From positions 1-21,106 of the forward strand of contig JASHOI010000360.1 of assembly GCA_030041195.1 (NCBI GenBank): a stretch of 21,106 nucleotides of DNA. The letters are read 5' to 3'. The number at the start of each line of letters is the position of its first letter. Positions within the stretch are counted from its first letter, which is position 1. Of the stretch, positions 14,560 to 21,106 are shown one piece after another. The notes beneath the pieces are model-generated. The model was not told the origin of the DNA. It saw only the letters and a list, made by a program, of their open reading frames with translations, and ran no database searches. A program made the translations under genes and the position numbers. The stretch is from Streptosporangiaceae bacterium (GTDB taxonomy: Bacteria > Actinomycetota > Actinomycetes > Streptosporangiales > Streptosporangiaceae).

Positions 14560-14800
14560 GCCAGCAACCCGTGCAGGGCAGCCAACCATGATCGATGTGA
14601 GCCTCTTACCCAAACCCTAGCAAAAACCTGCCGGGAAACTGCCAGTGAAAGCTCCTGGTTGCGGCCTGCTATGCACGGATACGTTCTGCCTGACCGCTTC
14701 CGCGAATGAGTTCAACCCGGGGGTGGGAAACCCGGCCGCGCGAGCCTCAACTCGCGGCCCGATGGCCGGGCGGGCCTGCGTGCATGGCGTCTGAGGTGCG

Positions 14801-14816
14801 GGTCCCGCCCGGGACC
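14801..14816. promoter_or_regulatory. Dyad in front of the membrane protein ribosome binding site
   Basis: The perfect 7-bp arms GGTCCCG and CGGGACC flank CC, 10 bp upstream of the GAAGGAG at 14827-14833. It could be an operator or a leader hairpin. Confidence 0.4.
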
Positions 14817-14838
14817 GCGGACCGCTGAAGGAGCCCTC

Positions 14839-15369
14839 GTGAGTCTCACGGACTACATCATCAACGCGATCCTCGTGCTGCTTGTGCTGCGGCAGATCCA
14901 GGAGCGCCGGCTGGACCTGGTCAGCCTCGTGCTGCCGGTCGTGCTGGTCGGCGCGGCCGCTGCCTACTACCTGCACTCGGTGCCGACGGCCGGCAACGAC
15001 ATCGTGCTCGACCTGACCCTGGCGGCGACCGGCACGATCTTGGGCGTCGCCTGCGCGCTGACCACCCGCATGTGGCGCGGAGCGGACGGCGTGGCGCTGG
15101 CCCGGGCCGGTGTTGTGGCGGCGATCTTGTGGATCGTCGGCATCGGGTCGCGGATGGGTTTCGCGCTGTACTCCAGCCACGGCGGCGGCCCGGCCATCGT
15201 GCGGTTTTCCGTCGCCCACGACATCACGAGCTCGGCCGCCTGGGTAGCCGCCCTGGTCATGATGGCACTGGCCGAGGTCATCGCCCGCACCGTCACACTG
15301 CGGGTGCGTGCGCTGCGGCTGCCCGCCGCCCAGGTCAGGCCGCGCGCGCAGACCAGCGCGGAAAGCTAG
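14839..15369 (+). CDS. Integral membrane protein with about five helices (possibly DUF1453/CcdC-like)
   Basis: The protein is 176 aa. Hydrophobic segments lie at about 5-19, 27-46, 55-75, 90-112 and 129-149, with positively charged loops (RQIQERR and TTRMWRG) that suggest an inside position for those ends. The tail is Arg/Ala-rich. Segment four (GVVAAILWIVGIGSRMGF) resembles DUF1453-like proteins of actinomycetes, but I recognise this only loosely. There are no catalytic residues or cofactor motifs to propose an activity. The GTG start at 14839 has a strong GAAGGAG (14827-14833) at 5 nt. The next gene on this strand, the Tat flavoenzyme, starts 95 bp later, so co-transcription is possible but not required. 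Confidence 0.8.
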   Translation: MSLTDYIINAILVLLVLRQIQERRLDLVSLVLPVVLVGAAAAYYLHSVPTAGNDIVLDLTLAATGTILGVACALTTRMWRGADGVALARAGVVAAILWIVGIGSRMGFALYSSHGGGPAIVRFSVAHDITSSAAWVAALVMMALAEVIARTVTLRVRALRLPAAQVRPRAQTSAES

Positions 15370-15464
15370 GCCACCTTCATGGTGCCCAGCGCCAGCGCCA
15401 GCACCGTGCGCATCGTCGGGCAATTGCCGGCCGCGGACGGACTTGACGATTCGGAGGTTCGGGA

Positions 15465-17273
15465 ATGCAACGACGCACGTTTGTGAAGGCGCTGGCCGGG
15501 TTGCCGCTGTTTTCTCGTTTCGCTGCCTCCGCGGGTGGCATCGCTGTGCGGCCGGCCCGTCGGGCACGGCCGGCCCGGTGGGTCGGGCCCGGCGAGCCGG
15601 GCTGGCCCAGCCCGGCGCAGTGGGCGGCCCTCGGTGACAGCGTTGGCGGGCGCCTGGTGCAGGTGCAGCCGGCCTTCGCCGTGTGCGAGCCTGATGCCGG
15701 CAGCTCCGCGTGCGCGGACCTGTTCCAGAACCTGGCCGATCCCTTCTACATCGATCAAAGTGTCAGCCTGACCCAGACTCTCGGCTGGCTGGACGCCTTC
15801 ACCTCCGAGCCCAGCGCGTACGCGGTCCTGGCCGCCAGCAGCGCCGACGTCGCGGCCGCGGTGAACTTCGCCCGCGAGCACAAGGTCCGGCTCGTGGTGA
15901 AAGGGGGTGGTCACAGCTACGTCGGGACCTCGAACGCGGCGGATTCGCTGCTGATCTGGACCAGGCCCAACATGCAGGCCATCGAGGTCAGCGACAGTTT
16001 CGTGCCGCAGGGCGGCGCGGGCCTGGCCGAGCCTCAGCCGGCCGTGAGCGTGGGCGCCGGCGCGATCTGGATAGACGCCTACAACGCCGTCACCACCGTC
16101 GCGGGCCGCTACGTGCAGGGCGGGGGCTGCACGACCGTCGGCGTGGGCGGCCTGACACAGGGCGGCGGTTTCGGCAGCTTCTCCAAGGGCTTCGGGACCG
16201 CCGCGGCGAACCTGCTGGAGGCGGAGGTCGTCACCGCGGACGGGGCCGTGCGCGTCGTCAACGCGTTCCAGGACCCGGACCTGTTCTGGGCGCTGAAGGG
16301 CGGCGGAGGCGGGACCTTCGGCGTGGTCACCCGGTTCACCCTGCGCACCCACGATCTGCCGGACTATCTCGGCGCGGTGTACGCCACGGTCACCGCCGCG
16401 TCGGACGCCGCTTACCGCGCGCTGGCCGCGCAGGTGATCTCCTTCTACGGCGACAGCCTGTTCAACCCGAACTGGGGAGAGCAGATCCATTTCGGGCAAG
16501 GGAACCAGATCTCCATCGCCATGAGCTTCCAGGGCCTCGATCAGTCCCAGGCCGAGCAGACCTGGGCCCCGTTCTTCGACTGGGTCATGGCCCGGCCGGC
16601 CGACTACACCCTTACCGGGCTGGAAGTGGGCGCGATCGCGGCACAGGACTACTGGAATCTGGCGTGGTACAAACAATTCCTCCCCGAAGCGATCCCCGAC
16701 GTGATCGTGCCGGACCCTCTCCCGGGGGCACCGGCGGACTACTACTACAACGCGGTCAACTCCGGCGAGGTCGCTGCGTTCTGGTCGAGTTACCAGTCGA
16801 CCTGGCTGTCACAGGACCTTCTCGACCCCGGGAACCAGCCGGCCCTGGTCGACGCGCTCGTGCAAGGCAGCCAGTTCGGGACGATAGAACTGCATTGCAA
16901 CAAAGGACTCGCCGGCGGGGCCGCGGACGCCATAGCTTGGACGGCGGATACCGCGATGAACCCGGCGGTCCTGGACGCGTTCGCGCTGGCGATCACCTCC
17001 GATTGCCAGCAGTACGTCTATCCCGGCGTCCCCGGCCACGAGCCCGATCTCGCGCAAGGACAGCAGCAGGCCACCCTCGTTACCGCAGCCATGGCGCCGC
17101 TCAAGGCTTTGCGCGAGCAACCCGCCTGCTACCTCAACGAAACCGACTACTTCGAACCCGACTGGCAGACCGCGTTCTGGGGCGACCACTACGCCCGCCT
17201 CCTGCAGGTGAAAGAACGCTACGACCCGGGAGGGCTGTTCTTCGTCCACCACGGCGTCGGCACCGGCACCTGA
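15465..17273 (+). CDS. Tat-exported FAD-linked oxidase of the berberine-bridge enzyme (BBE) type
   Basis: The protein is 602 aa. The N-terminus carries a twin-arginine signal (QRRTFVKAL, then a hydrophobic stretch to about residue 25), so a folded, cofactor-loaded enzyme is exported. The FAD_binding_4 (PCMH) domain runs from about 115 to 310: VRLVVKGGGHSYVGTS has His150, the residue that carries 8-alpha-histidyl FAD, and GGGCTTVGVGGLTQGGGFG has Cys222 at the position of the second, 6-S-cysteinyl bond. Bicovalent FAD is therefore predicted. The C-terminal BBE domain ends with CYLNETDYFEPDWQTAFWG and the helix ARLLQVKERYDPGGLFFVHHG. The family oxidises alcohols, sugars or alkaloid-like substrates with O2, releasing H2O2. 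The substrate is unknown. The ATG at 15465 has CGGAGG (15452-15457) 7 nt before it. Confidence 0.93.
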   Translation: MQRRTFVKALAGLPLFSRFAASAGGIAVRPARRARPARWVGPGEPGWPSPAQWAALGDSVGGRLVQVQPAFAVCEPDAGSSACADLFQNLADPFYIDQSVSLTQTLGWLDAFTSEPSAYAVLAASSADVAAAVNFAREHKVRLVVKGGGHSYVGTSNAADSLLIWTRPNMQAIEVSDSFVPQGGAGLAEPQPAVSVGAGAIWIDAYNAVTTVAGRYVQGGGCTTVGVGGLTQGGGFGSFSKGFGTAAANLLEAEVVTADGAVRVVNAFQDPDLFWALKGGGGGTFGVVTRFTLRTHDLPDYLGAVYATVTAASDAAYRALAAQVISFYGDSLFNPNWGEQIHFGQGNQISIAMSFQGLDQSQAEQTWAPFFDWVMARPADYTLTGLEVGAIAAQDYWNLAWYKQFLPEAIPDVIVPDPLPGAPADYYYNAVNSGEVAAFWSSYQSTWLSQDLLDPGNQPALVDALVQGSQFGTIELHCNKGLAGGAADAIAWTADTAMNPAVLDAFALAITSDCQQYVYPGVPGHEPDLAQGQQQATLVTAAMAPLKALREQPACYLNETDYFEPDWQTAFWGDHYARLLQVKERYDPGGLFFVHHGVGTGT

Positions 17274-17275
17274 AA

Positions 17276-17300
17276 CGCGGGTCGAGGGTCGAATCCCGCG
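17276..17300. terminator. Likely bidirectional terminator between flavoenzyme and SDR
   Basis: The arms CGCGGG (17276-17281) and CCCGCG (17295-17300) enclose a 13-nt loop, inside which GGG and CCC can also pair. It lies 3 bp after the flavoenzyme stop and 20 bp past the end of the convergent SDR gene. No U-tract. Confidence 0.5.
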
Positions 17301-17319
17301 GGCCAGGCGATGCTGCCGG

Positions 17320-18087
17320 TCACGCGGTTTCGCCGCCGTCGACATAGAGCGGCATGCCGTTGACGTAGGCGGCGCCGGGGGCGCAGAGCCACAAGACGAC
17401 CTGCGCGACCTCATCGGAGGTGCCCAGACGCCGGAGCGGTACCGCCGCGGCGAGCTGCGCCCGGCGCGCGGCAGGCATGTCCTCGAGCATTGGGGTGTCG
17501 ATCGGCCCTGGGCACAACGGGTGGACGCGAATGCCGTGCTCTCCGTACTCCAGTGCGGCGGTCCGGGAGATCTGCACGACGGCGGCCTTGGTCGAGGCAT
17601 AGGCGGCCAGCCGCGGCGCGCTGCGCAGCGCGGTCGCCGACGCGGTATTGATGATCACGCCGTGCCCGGCCTCGACCATCGGCGCCAGCTCGGCAATCAT
17701 GCACTTCCAGACGCCGACCACGTTGACGGCAAGCGCGCGCTCCACATCGTCGATCCGCGTGTCGCCGATGAGCGGCCCGGCCGTCGACACCCCGGCGTTG
17801 TTGAAGGCGAAGTCCAGTCGGCCGGACCGGCTCAGCGCAGTGTCGACGAGCTGCTGGACGTCATCGGTCTTGGTGACATCGCAACGTTGCGCGGTCACGG
17901 TGCCGCGGTCCCCCTCCGCGGCAAGGGCGGCCGTCTCCTTGATCAGCGCGTCATTGATGTCGCCAGCCACGACGTCGGCCCCGGCGGCGGCAAACGCCAG
18001 GGCGGTGGCCCTTCCGATGCCACGGCCGGCTCCGGTGATCAGGACCGTCCGCCCGGCAAAACCTGGCCCCTCGTACTCGTCAGCCAT
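17320..18087 (-). CDS. Short-chain dehydrogenase/reductase (classical SDR)
   Basis: The protein is 255 aa, the standard classical SDR length. The cofactor motif TGAGRGIG (18-25) is followed by Asp43 at the end of strand two (AGDIN), which favours NAD over NADP. NNAG is at 96-99; the catalytic triad is Ser150, Tyr163 and Lys167 (YASTK), with Asn in AVNVVG as the fourth member. It ends with the usual GMPLYVDGGETA. It oxidises or reduces an alcohol/carbonyl pair; the substrate is not inferable. The ATG at 18087 is preceded by GGAAGGA at about 9 nt; the frame is open upstream without homology. The ABC permease ends 194 bp upstream on the same strand, so a separate promoter is likely; a TATAGT (18147-18142) is the best -10 candidate, and a CGCCTG/CAGGCG inverted repeat (18114-18129) lies in its leader. 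Confidence 0.93.
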   Translation of the reverse strand: MADEYEGPGFAGRTVLITGAGRGIGRATALAFAAAGADVVAGDINDALIKETAALAAEGDRGTVTAQRCDVTKTDDVQQLVDTALSRSGRLDFAFNNAGVSTAGPLIGDTRIDDVERALAVNVVGVWKCMIAELAPMVEAGHGVIINTASATALRSAPRLAAYASTKAAVVQISRTAALEYGEHGIRVHPLCPGPIDTPMLEDMPAARRAQLAAAVPLRRLGTSDEVAQVVLWLCAPGAAYVNGMPLYVDGGETA

Positions 18088-18231
18088 GTCGAAGATCCTT
18101 CCGCGGACGCTACCGCCTGGCGGCAGGCGAGCTGAACGGTCACTATAGCCATGCGAATACCCGGCCCTGTCCGCCATACGTCTGTGGTCATAGCAGCATG
18201 AAATTGGCGCGCACAACCAGCAGCCGACCGA

Positions 18232-18253
18232 GCGGGCCGACCCGGCCGCCCGC
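18232..18253 (-). terminator. Hairpin downstream of the ABC permease
   Basis: GCGGGC (18232-18237) and GCCCGC (18248-18253) pair around a 10-nt GC-rich loop, 28 bp after the permease stop (minus strand). It fits a factor-independent or structured terminator without U-tract, separating the ABC operon from the SDR gene. Confidence 0.35.
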
Positions 18254-18281
18254 CGCACTGCCTCGGAGGACTGCCTGTGTG

Positions 18282-19118
18282 TCAGCCTTGCTTGCTGTAG
18301 AGGTAGAGGGTGAGCGGCGCGAACACCAGGGTGATGCCAGTGGCCGCGATGAGCGTCCAGGCGACAGGGCCGCCGGAGCTGCCGGTGTTGTTCATCAGGT
18401 CCCGGGCCGCGTCGGCGACGTGGCTAATGGGATTGGCGTTGACGACGGCCTGGAGCCAGCCGGGCATGGTGCGGGGCTGGACGAACACGTTGCTGGCGAA
18501 CGAGAGCGGCATGAGCGCGACGTTGGCGATGCTGATGACGACGGCGGGGTCGCGGACGAGCAGGGCGACCGCGGCCCACAGCCAGGACAGGGAGAGCCCG
18601 AAGGCCGCCACTAGGGCCACCGCGGCCAGCACACCGGGTGCGCCACCATCGGGCCGGTAACCCATGATCAGTCCGAGGACCACCACAATGGCCGAAGCGA
18701 ACAGGTAGCGGCCGGCGTCGCTGAACAGGCCACCGAGGACGAAGGCGCCGCGCCAGATCGACAGGGAGCGGAAGCGGTCGAACACGCCGGTGGTCACGTC
18801 CTGGGCGAGGCGCGCGCCGCCGTACATGGTGACGAGGGCAATGCTTATGCACAGCGTGCCGGGCAGCAGGATCTTGAGGTAGTTGCCCGGCGAGCCGCTG
18901 ATGGCGCCGCCGAAGATGTAGGTGAACACGACGGTGATCAGGACCGGGATCGCGATCACGTCGGTGAGCTGCTTGGGCTCGTGCTTGATCTTGAGCAGGG
19001 CGCGCCACCCGAAGGTCGCCGAGGCGGCGAGCGCTCCGGCCCGGCGCGGCGGCCCGCCGGGGGCGAGCAGGACGCCGGGGCGGTAAACCGCCCGGCTGGT
19101 GGTGGCTGGAATGGTCAT
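18282..19118 (-). CDS. ABC-2 type efflux permease (DrrB-like)
   Basis: The protein is 278 aa with six hydrophobic segments in the ABC2_membrane arrangement: an N-terminal amphipathic stretch, helix DVIAIPVLITVVFTYIFGG, helix around GTLCISIALVTMYG, a cytoplasmic loop with FDRFRSLSIWRGAF, then further helices and the conserved NANPISHVADAARDLM before the last helix. This is the pattern of DrrB-type permeases that export anthracyclines, other drugs or lipids. The ATG at 19118 overlaps the ATPase stop (ATGA, 19115-19118) and has GAGGAG at 9 nt, so production is coupled to the ATPase. It should act as the membrane half of a two-gene exporter under the divergent TetR. The frame is open upstream inside the ATPase gene, but that is shadow sequence. 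Confidence 0.92.
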   Translation of the reverse strand: MTIPATTSRAVYRPGVLLAPGGPPRRAGALAASATFGWRALLKIKHEPKQLTDVIAIPVLITVVFTYIFGGAISGSPGNYLKILLPGTLCISIALVTMYGGARLAQDVTTGVFDRFRSLSIWRGAFVLGGLFSDAGRYLFASAIVVVLGLIMGYRPDGGAPGVLAAVALVAAFGLSLSWLWAAVALLVRDPAVVISIANVALMPLSFASNVFVQPRTMPGWLQAVVNANPISHVADAARDLMNNTGSSGGPVAWTLIAATGITLVFAPLTLYLYSKQG

Positions 19119-20131
19119 GAAATCGGCTCCTCGTGGTCGGTGGCGGCTGGGCCGGCCGGCTGGCCGGTGAGGGCGAGGAACGCCTCGTGCAGGCTGGGCT
19201 GGCCGACAGTGACTTCGGCGACCGCCACCCGGGCCTCGGCGAGCTGGGTCATGGCGTGCCCGACCAGGTGGCCCACGTCGGCCGCGCCGGCCGGGCTGGT
19301 CAGCGGCACGGACAGCGTGAGCGGGTCGGCGCCGAGGTGAACCGGGCCCGCCAGGGTGCCGGCCAGGACCGCCCGGGCGGCGGATCGCTGCTCGCCATCG
19401 AGCAGCCGCACGTGCAGGGTCCCCGAACCGACCCGGGCCTTGAGCTGGGCACTGGTCCCCTGGGCCACGATCTGGCCGCGGTCGATGACCGCGATCTGGT
19501 CGGCAAGCTGGTCGGCTTCCTCCAGGTACTGGGTGGTGAGCAGCACCGTGGTCCCGGCCGCGGCGATCTCGCGGACCAGATCCCACACCTGCATCTGGCT
19601 GCGCGGGTCCATGCCCGTGCTGGGCTCATCGAGGAACAGCAGATCAGGCGTCACGATCAAGCTGGCCCCGATGTCCAGCCGGCGGCGCATCCCGCCCGAG
19701 TAGCCACCCACCCGACGGCCCGCCGCACCGGCCAGATCGAAGGCGGCCAGCAGCTCATCGGCTCGCCGTTTGCTGGCGGCACGGGACAGCCCGCGCAGGC
19801 GGCCGAACATCACCAGGTTCTCGCGCCCGGTCAGGTCGTCGTCGAGCGAGGCGAACTGGCCGGTCACGGCCACCCGGGCCCGGATCGCATTCCGCCCGCT
19901 CACCACGTCGAACCCCAGAACACGGGCGGTGCCGCCGTCCGGCCGGGCCAACGTTGCCAGGATCCGGATCGTGGTGGTCTTGCCCGCCCCGTTGGGACCC
20001 AGGAACCCGAACACCTGGCCGCGCCGGACCGTGAGGTCGATCCCATCCAGTGCCCGGGTCTCGCCGTAGACCTTGACCAGGCCCCGCGCCTCGATCGCGG
20101 GGCAGTCGTCCGCCACGCTTTTCTTTGACAT
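19115..20131 (-). CDS. ABC transporter ATP-binding protein (DrrA-like)
   Basis: The protein is 338 aa. Walker A GPNGAGKT (45-52), Q-loop Gln92, signature YSGGM (144-148), Walker B LLFLDEP (164-170) and D-loop STGMD. At the H-loop there is Gln201 (LLTTQYLEEAD) instead of His, a known feature of DrrA-type drug-efflux ATPases. The C-terminal domain (about 225-338) is the DrrA1-type extension that contacts the permease. It powers export of an amphipathic compound; the substrate is unknown. The ATG at 20131 is chosen because the ABC domain begins about ten residues later. It has no Shine-Dalgarno but sits 7 bp after a -10-like TAACAC, so a leaderless transcript is likely. The first gene of a two-gene operon, divergent from TetR. 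Confidence 0.95.
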   Translation of the reverse strand: MSKKSVADDCPAIEARGLVKVYGETRALDGIDLTVRRGQVFGFLGPNGAGKTTTIRILATLARPDGGTARVLGFDVVSGRNAIRARVAVTGQFASLDDDLTGRENLVMFGRLRGLSRAASKRRADELLAAFDLAGAAGRRVGGYSGGMRRRLDIGASLIVTPDLLFLDEPSTGMDPRSQMQVWDLVREIAAAGTTVLLTTQYLEEADQLADQIAVIDRGQIVAQGTSAQLKARVGSGTLHVRLLDGEQRSAARAVLAGTLAGPVHLGADPLTLSVPLTSPAGAADVGHLVGHAMTQLAEARVAVAEVTVGQPSLHEAFLALTGQPAGPAATDHEEPIS

Positions 20132-20134
20132 GCT

Positions 20135-20157
20135 GTAAGTGTTATCTGAACTCTTAC
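20135..20157. promoter_or_regulatory. TetR operator candidate in the ABC/TetR divergent promoter
   Basis: GTAAGTG (20135-20141) and CTCTTAC (20151-20157) form an inverted repeat with 6 of 7 matching pairs and a 9-bp centre, in the AT-rich part of a 66-bp intergenic region. It covers the -10 and spacer of the ATPase promoter and ends 4 bp before the -35 of the TetR promoter, so one bound dimer could repress both. Confidence 0.6.
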
Positions 20158-20167
20158 GACTTGTCAA
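20139..20167 (-). promoter_or_regulatory. Promoter of the ABC exporter operon
   Basis: On the minus strand TTGACA (20167-20162) is followed by 17 bp and TAACAC (20144-20139), then 7 bp to the ATG at 20131. The start point would fall at the start codon, giving a leaderless message. The -35 is a perfect consensus; the -10 is moderate. Confidence 0.6.
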
Positions 20168-20190
20168 GGTTATGGCCGCGCAGGTATCTT
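20161..20190 (+). promoter_or_regulatory. Promoter of the TetR gene
   Basis: TTGTCA (20161-20166), 18 bp, TATCTT (20185-20190, fits TAnnnT), then 7 bp to the ATG at 20198. No Shine-Dalgarno is present, again pointing to a leaderless transcript. Its -35 overlaps the -35 of the exporter promoter on the other strand. Confidence 0.55.
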
Positions 20191-20197
20191 TGCCCTG

Positions 20198-20806
20198 ATG
20201 GCTGACACGCCCGGCACCGCGAAGCCGGCCCGCCGCCGCCGGGCCGACGCCCGGCGCAGCATCGACGCCATCGTCAGCGCGGCCCGCACCGTGCTCGGCG
20301 AGCGGCCCGACGCCAGCATGGAAGACATCGCCGCAGCTGCCGGCGTCACCCGCCAGACCGTCTACGCCCACTTCCCCTCACGCGATGCCCTGATCGGCGC
20401 CCTCCTTCGCGTGGTGGGAACCGAAACCGTCGCGGCCATGGACGCCGCCGGCCTTGACACCGCCCCGCCCGCCGAAGCGCTGCGCCGGTACCTCGACATC
20501 GGCTGGCAGCTCATTGGCGGGAACGCCTTCCTGCTCGAGCCCGCCCTCGCCCAAAACCCGCATCCCGGACATGCCCCCACCCACAACGCCGGCACCGCCC
20601 AGCTCGAGCAGATCATCAGGCGAGGCCAGTGTGCCGGCGACTTCGACCGCACGCTCCCCGCCGCCTGGCTCGCCGCCGCGATCATCGGGCTCGTTCGCAC
20701 CGGCGCTGAACAAGTAGCCGCCGGGCGCCTCACCACCAGCAAGGCGGCCGCCCTGGCCCTGGACAGCTCGCTGCGACTGTGCGGCGCCGCCAGCACCCGC
20801 GGTTAG
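20198..20806 (+). CDS. TetR/AcrR family transcriptional regulator of the adjacent exporter
   Basis: The protein is 202 aa. A basic N-terminal arm (PARRRRADARRS) precedes the HTH domain (about 20-68), with AAAAGVTRQTVYAHFPSRDALIGALL as the helix-turn-helix and recognition helix. The C-terminal domain (about 75-202) is helical and should bind the exported compound or a related ligand. In this layout TetR proteins repress the divergent DrrAB genes and themselves until the ligand binds. The start at ATG 20198 gives the usual basic arm and stands 7 bp after the -10. The operator candidate is at 20135-20157. Only 66 bp separate the two start codons. Confidence 0.93.
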   Translation: MADTPGTAKPARRRRADARRSIDAIVSAARTVLGERPDASMEDIAAAAGVTRQTVYAHFPSRDALIGALLRVVGTETVAAMDAAGLDTAPPAEALRRYLDIGWQLIGGNAFLLEPALAQNPHPGHAPTHNAGTAQLEQIIRRGQCAGDFDRTLPAAWLAAAIIGLVRTGAEQVAAGRLTTSKAAALALDSSLRLCGAASTRG

Positions 20807-20882
20807 GCAGGAGCAACTGCACCAAGCGCGTGCCGCGAACCGGCCAGGCAGGCCGCTGCCCGTTACGGCCGGTGATCCCGGG

Positions 20883-21106
20883 TCCGGGCGCTGGTATGGC
20901 CGCAACTCGGAGCAAATCGCCACCCACACCCCCATCCCGCTGCGGGCCTACCGCATCGGCCCATCCTGCACTGGCGGGCAACTCGCCGATGTCGAGAGCA
21001 ACTGGCCGGCCCGCTACGAACTCGGCGAAGACGGCGCGGTACTAGTTCGCCCCGACGGCTACGTCGCCTGGCGGGCGGGCTCACCAGGCACTCGCCCCGC
21101 TGCCGC
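20883..21106 (+). pseudogene. C-terminal remnant of an aromatic-ring FAD monooxygenase (PheA/TfdB type)
   Basis: The frame with codons starting at 20883, 20886 and so on reads RWYGRNSEQIATHTPIPL, then RAYRIG, GGQLADVESNWPARYEL, GEDGAVLVRPDGYVAWRAG and continues to the window end without a stop. The final block (D/E-GAVLVRPDG-Y/F/H-VAWR) is the conserved C-terminal thioredoxin-like domain of FAD-dependent aromatic hydroxylases, including those tailoring aromatic polyketides. Only about the last 70 residues are present; the FAD and catalytic domains (about 450-500 residues) are absent, because the TetR gene ends less than 80 bp upstream. The frame is open upstream through and past the TetR stop but has no start with homology. 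I read it as a truncated remnant. The last bases may run past the true end of the original gene. Confidence 0.55.

Larger units (their letters stand above)
14512..14838. other. Divergent intergenic region with several dyads
   Basis: This 327-bp region separates the XRE-NB-ARC regulator (minus) from the membrane protein (plus). Besides the 14542 dyad it holds a hairpin at 14734-14759 (CGCGAG-CCTCAA-CTCGCG core, extended by GGCCG/CGGCC with a 2-nt bulge) and one at 14801-14816 (GGTCCCG-CC-CGGGACC) that ends 10 bp before the GAAGGAG of the membrane protein gene. An A-rich patch near 14621-14630 is the only AT-rich stretch. I see no convincing coding frame and no clear -35/-10 pair. Confidence 0.6.

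Noticed and set aside
15366..16676. Open frame of 436 codons on the minus strand
   Set aside because: It lies opposite the BBE flavoenzyme, whose motifs are unmistakable. No recognisable fold.
16807..16813. TGTCACA as a second ECF41 -35 element
   Set aside because: It lies inside the flavoenzyme coding region and lacks CGTC at 16 bp.
1615..17273. Idea that SARP, P450, methyltransferases and flavoenzymes form one biosynthetic gene cluster
   Set aside because: No scaffold-building enzyme (PKS, NRPS, terpene synthase, RiPP precursor or maturase) is seen, and the genes lie in many separately oriented units.
17284..17300. GGGTCGAATCCC resembling a tRNA T-arm, hence a possible tRNA end or attachment site
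   Set aside because: One T of the GTTCGAATC core is missing, no acceptor, D or anticodon arms fit around it, and no integrase or flanking repeat is present. It is better explained as the loop of a terminator hairpin.
15710..17347. Open frame of 545 codons on the plus strand
   Set aside because: It is a frame-shifted shadow of the flavoenzyme, very Arg-rich, without motifs.

Overview
The window is very GC-rich, with a strong G/C bias at third codon positions. It carries a SARP regulator, two STAND (NB-ARC) regulators, an ECF41 sigma factor, a Tat-type signal, DrrAB-like efflux and several starts that look leaderless. Together these point to a filamentous or soil actinomycete (Streptomyces/Streptosporangiales-like); I cannot name a genus. 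I see no tRNA, rRNA, transposase, integrase or CRISPR array. The content is accessory: regulators, redox enzymes, methyltransferases and efflux, with gene remnants between them.

Layout. 1-1389 (minus): N-terminal 463 residues of a SARP-type regulator (winged helix, BTAD, NB-ARC), cut by the window edge. It diverges from a cytochrome P450 (1615-2817) that is preceded by a 25-codon leader ORF. 2989-4098: membrane-anchored tandem-FKBP protein, convergent with an ECF41 sigma factor (4104-4967). The sigma gene overlaps the end of an FAD-dependent oxidoreductase by 4 bp (4964-6208). In front of that operon lies an exact match to the published ECF41 promoter, TGTCACA-N16-CGTC, placed so that the transcript would begin at or next to the ATG. 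6332-6637: a decayed tautomerase-like gene. 6748-7485: SAM methyltransferase. 7608-8905 (minus): thioesterase-like gene followed by an SRPBCC gene, divergent from a TetR regulator (9055-9621). 9657-10592 (minus): lipoprotein alpha/beta hydrolase with an 11-bp-arm hairpin just upstream of its ribosome binding site. 10721-11401 (minus): methyltransferase, with the collapsed remains of a Gfo/Idh/MocA oxidoreductase in front of it (11430-11808). 11902-14511 (minus): XRE-NB-ARC-TPR regulator whose NB-ARC domain is a close paralogue of the one in the SARP; a perfect 18-bp dyad lies in its upstream region. 14839-15369: five-helix membrane protein. 15465-17273: Tat-exported berberine-bridge-type flavoenzyme. 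17320-18087 (minus): SDR. 18282-20131 (minus): DrrAB-like ABC exporter, divergent from its likely TetR repressor (20198-20806). The window ends in a C-terminal remnant of an aromatic-ring FAD monooxygenase.

How the parts work together. I see four local regulatory modules: (i) SARP with the divergent P450; (ii) the self-controlled ECF41/flavoenzyme operon; (iii) TetR with thioesterase and SRPBCC genes; (iv) TetR with DrrAB, which share one operator between two back-to-back, apparently leaderless promoters. There are no PKS, NRPS, terpene synthase or other scaffold-building genes, so the P450, flavoenzymes and methyltransferases cannot be assigned to a biosynthetic pathway from this window. The best candidates for follow-up are the ECF41 promoter/leaderless operon, the microhomology deletion inside the Gfo/Idh/MocA gene, and the paired STAND regulators.
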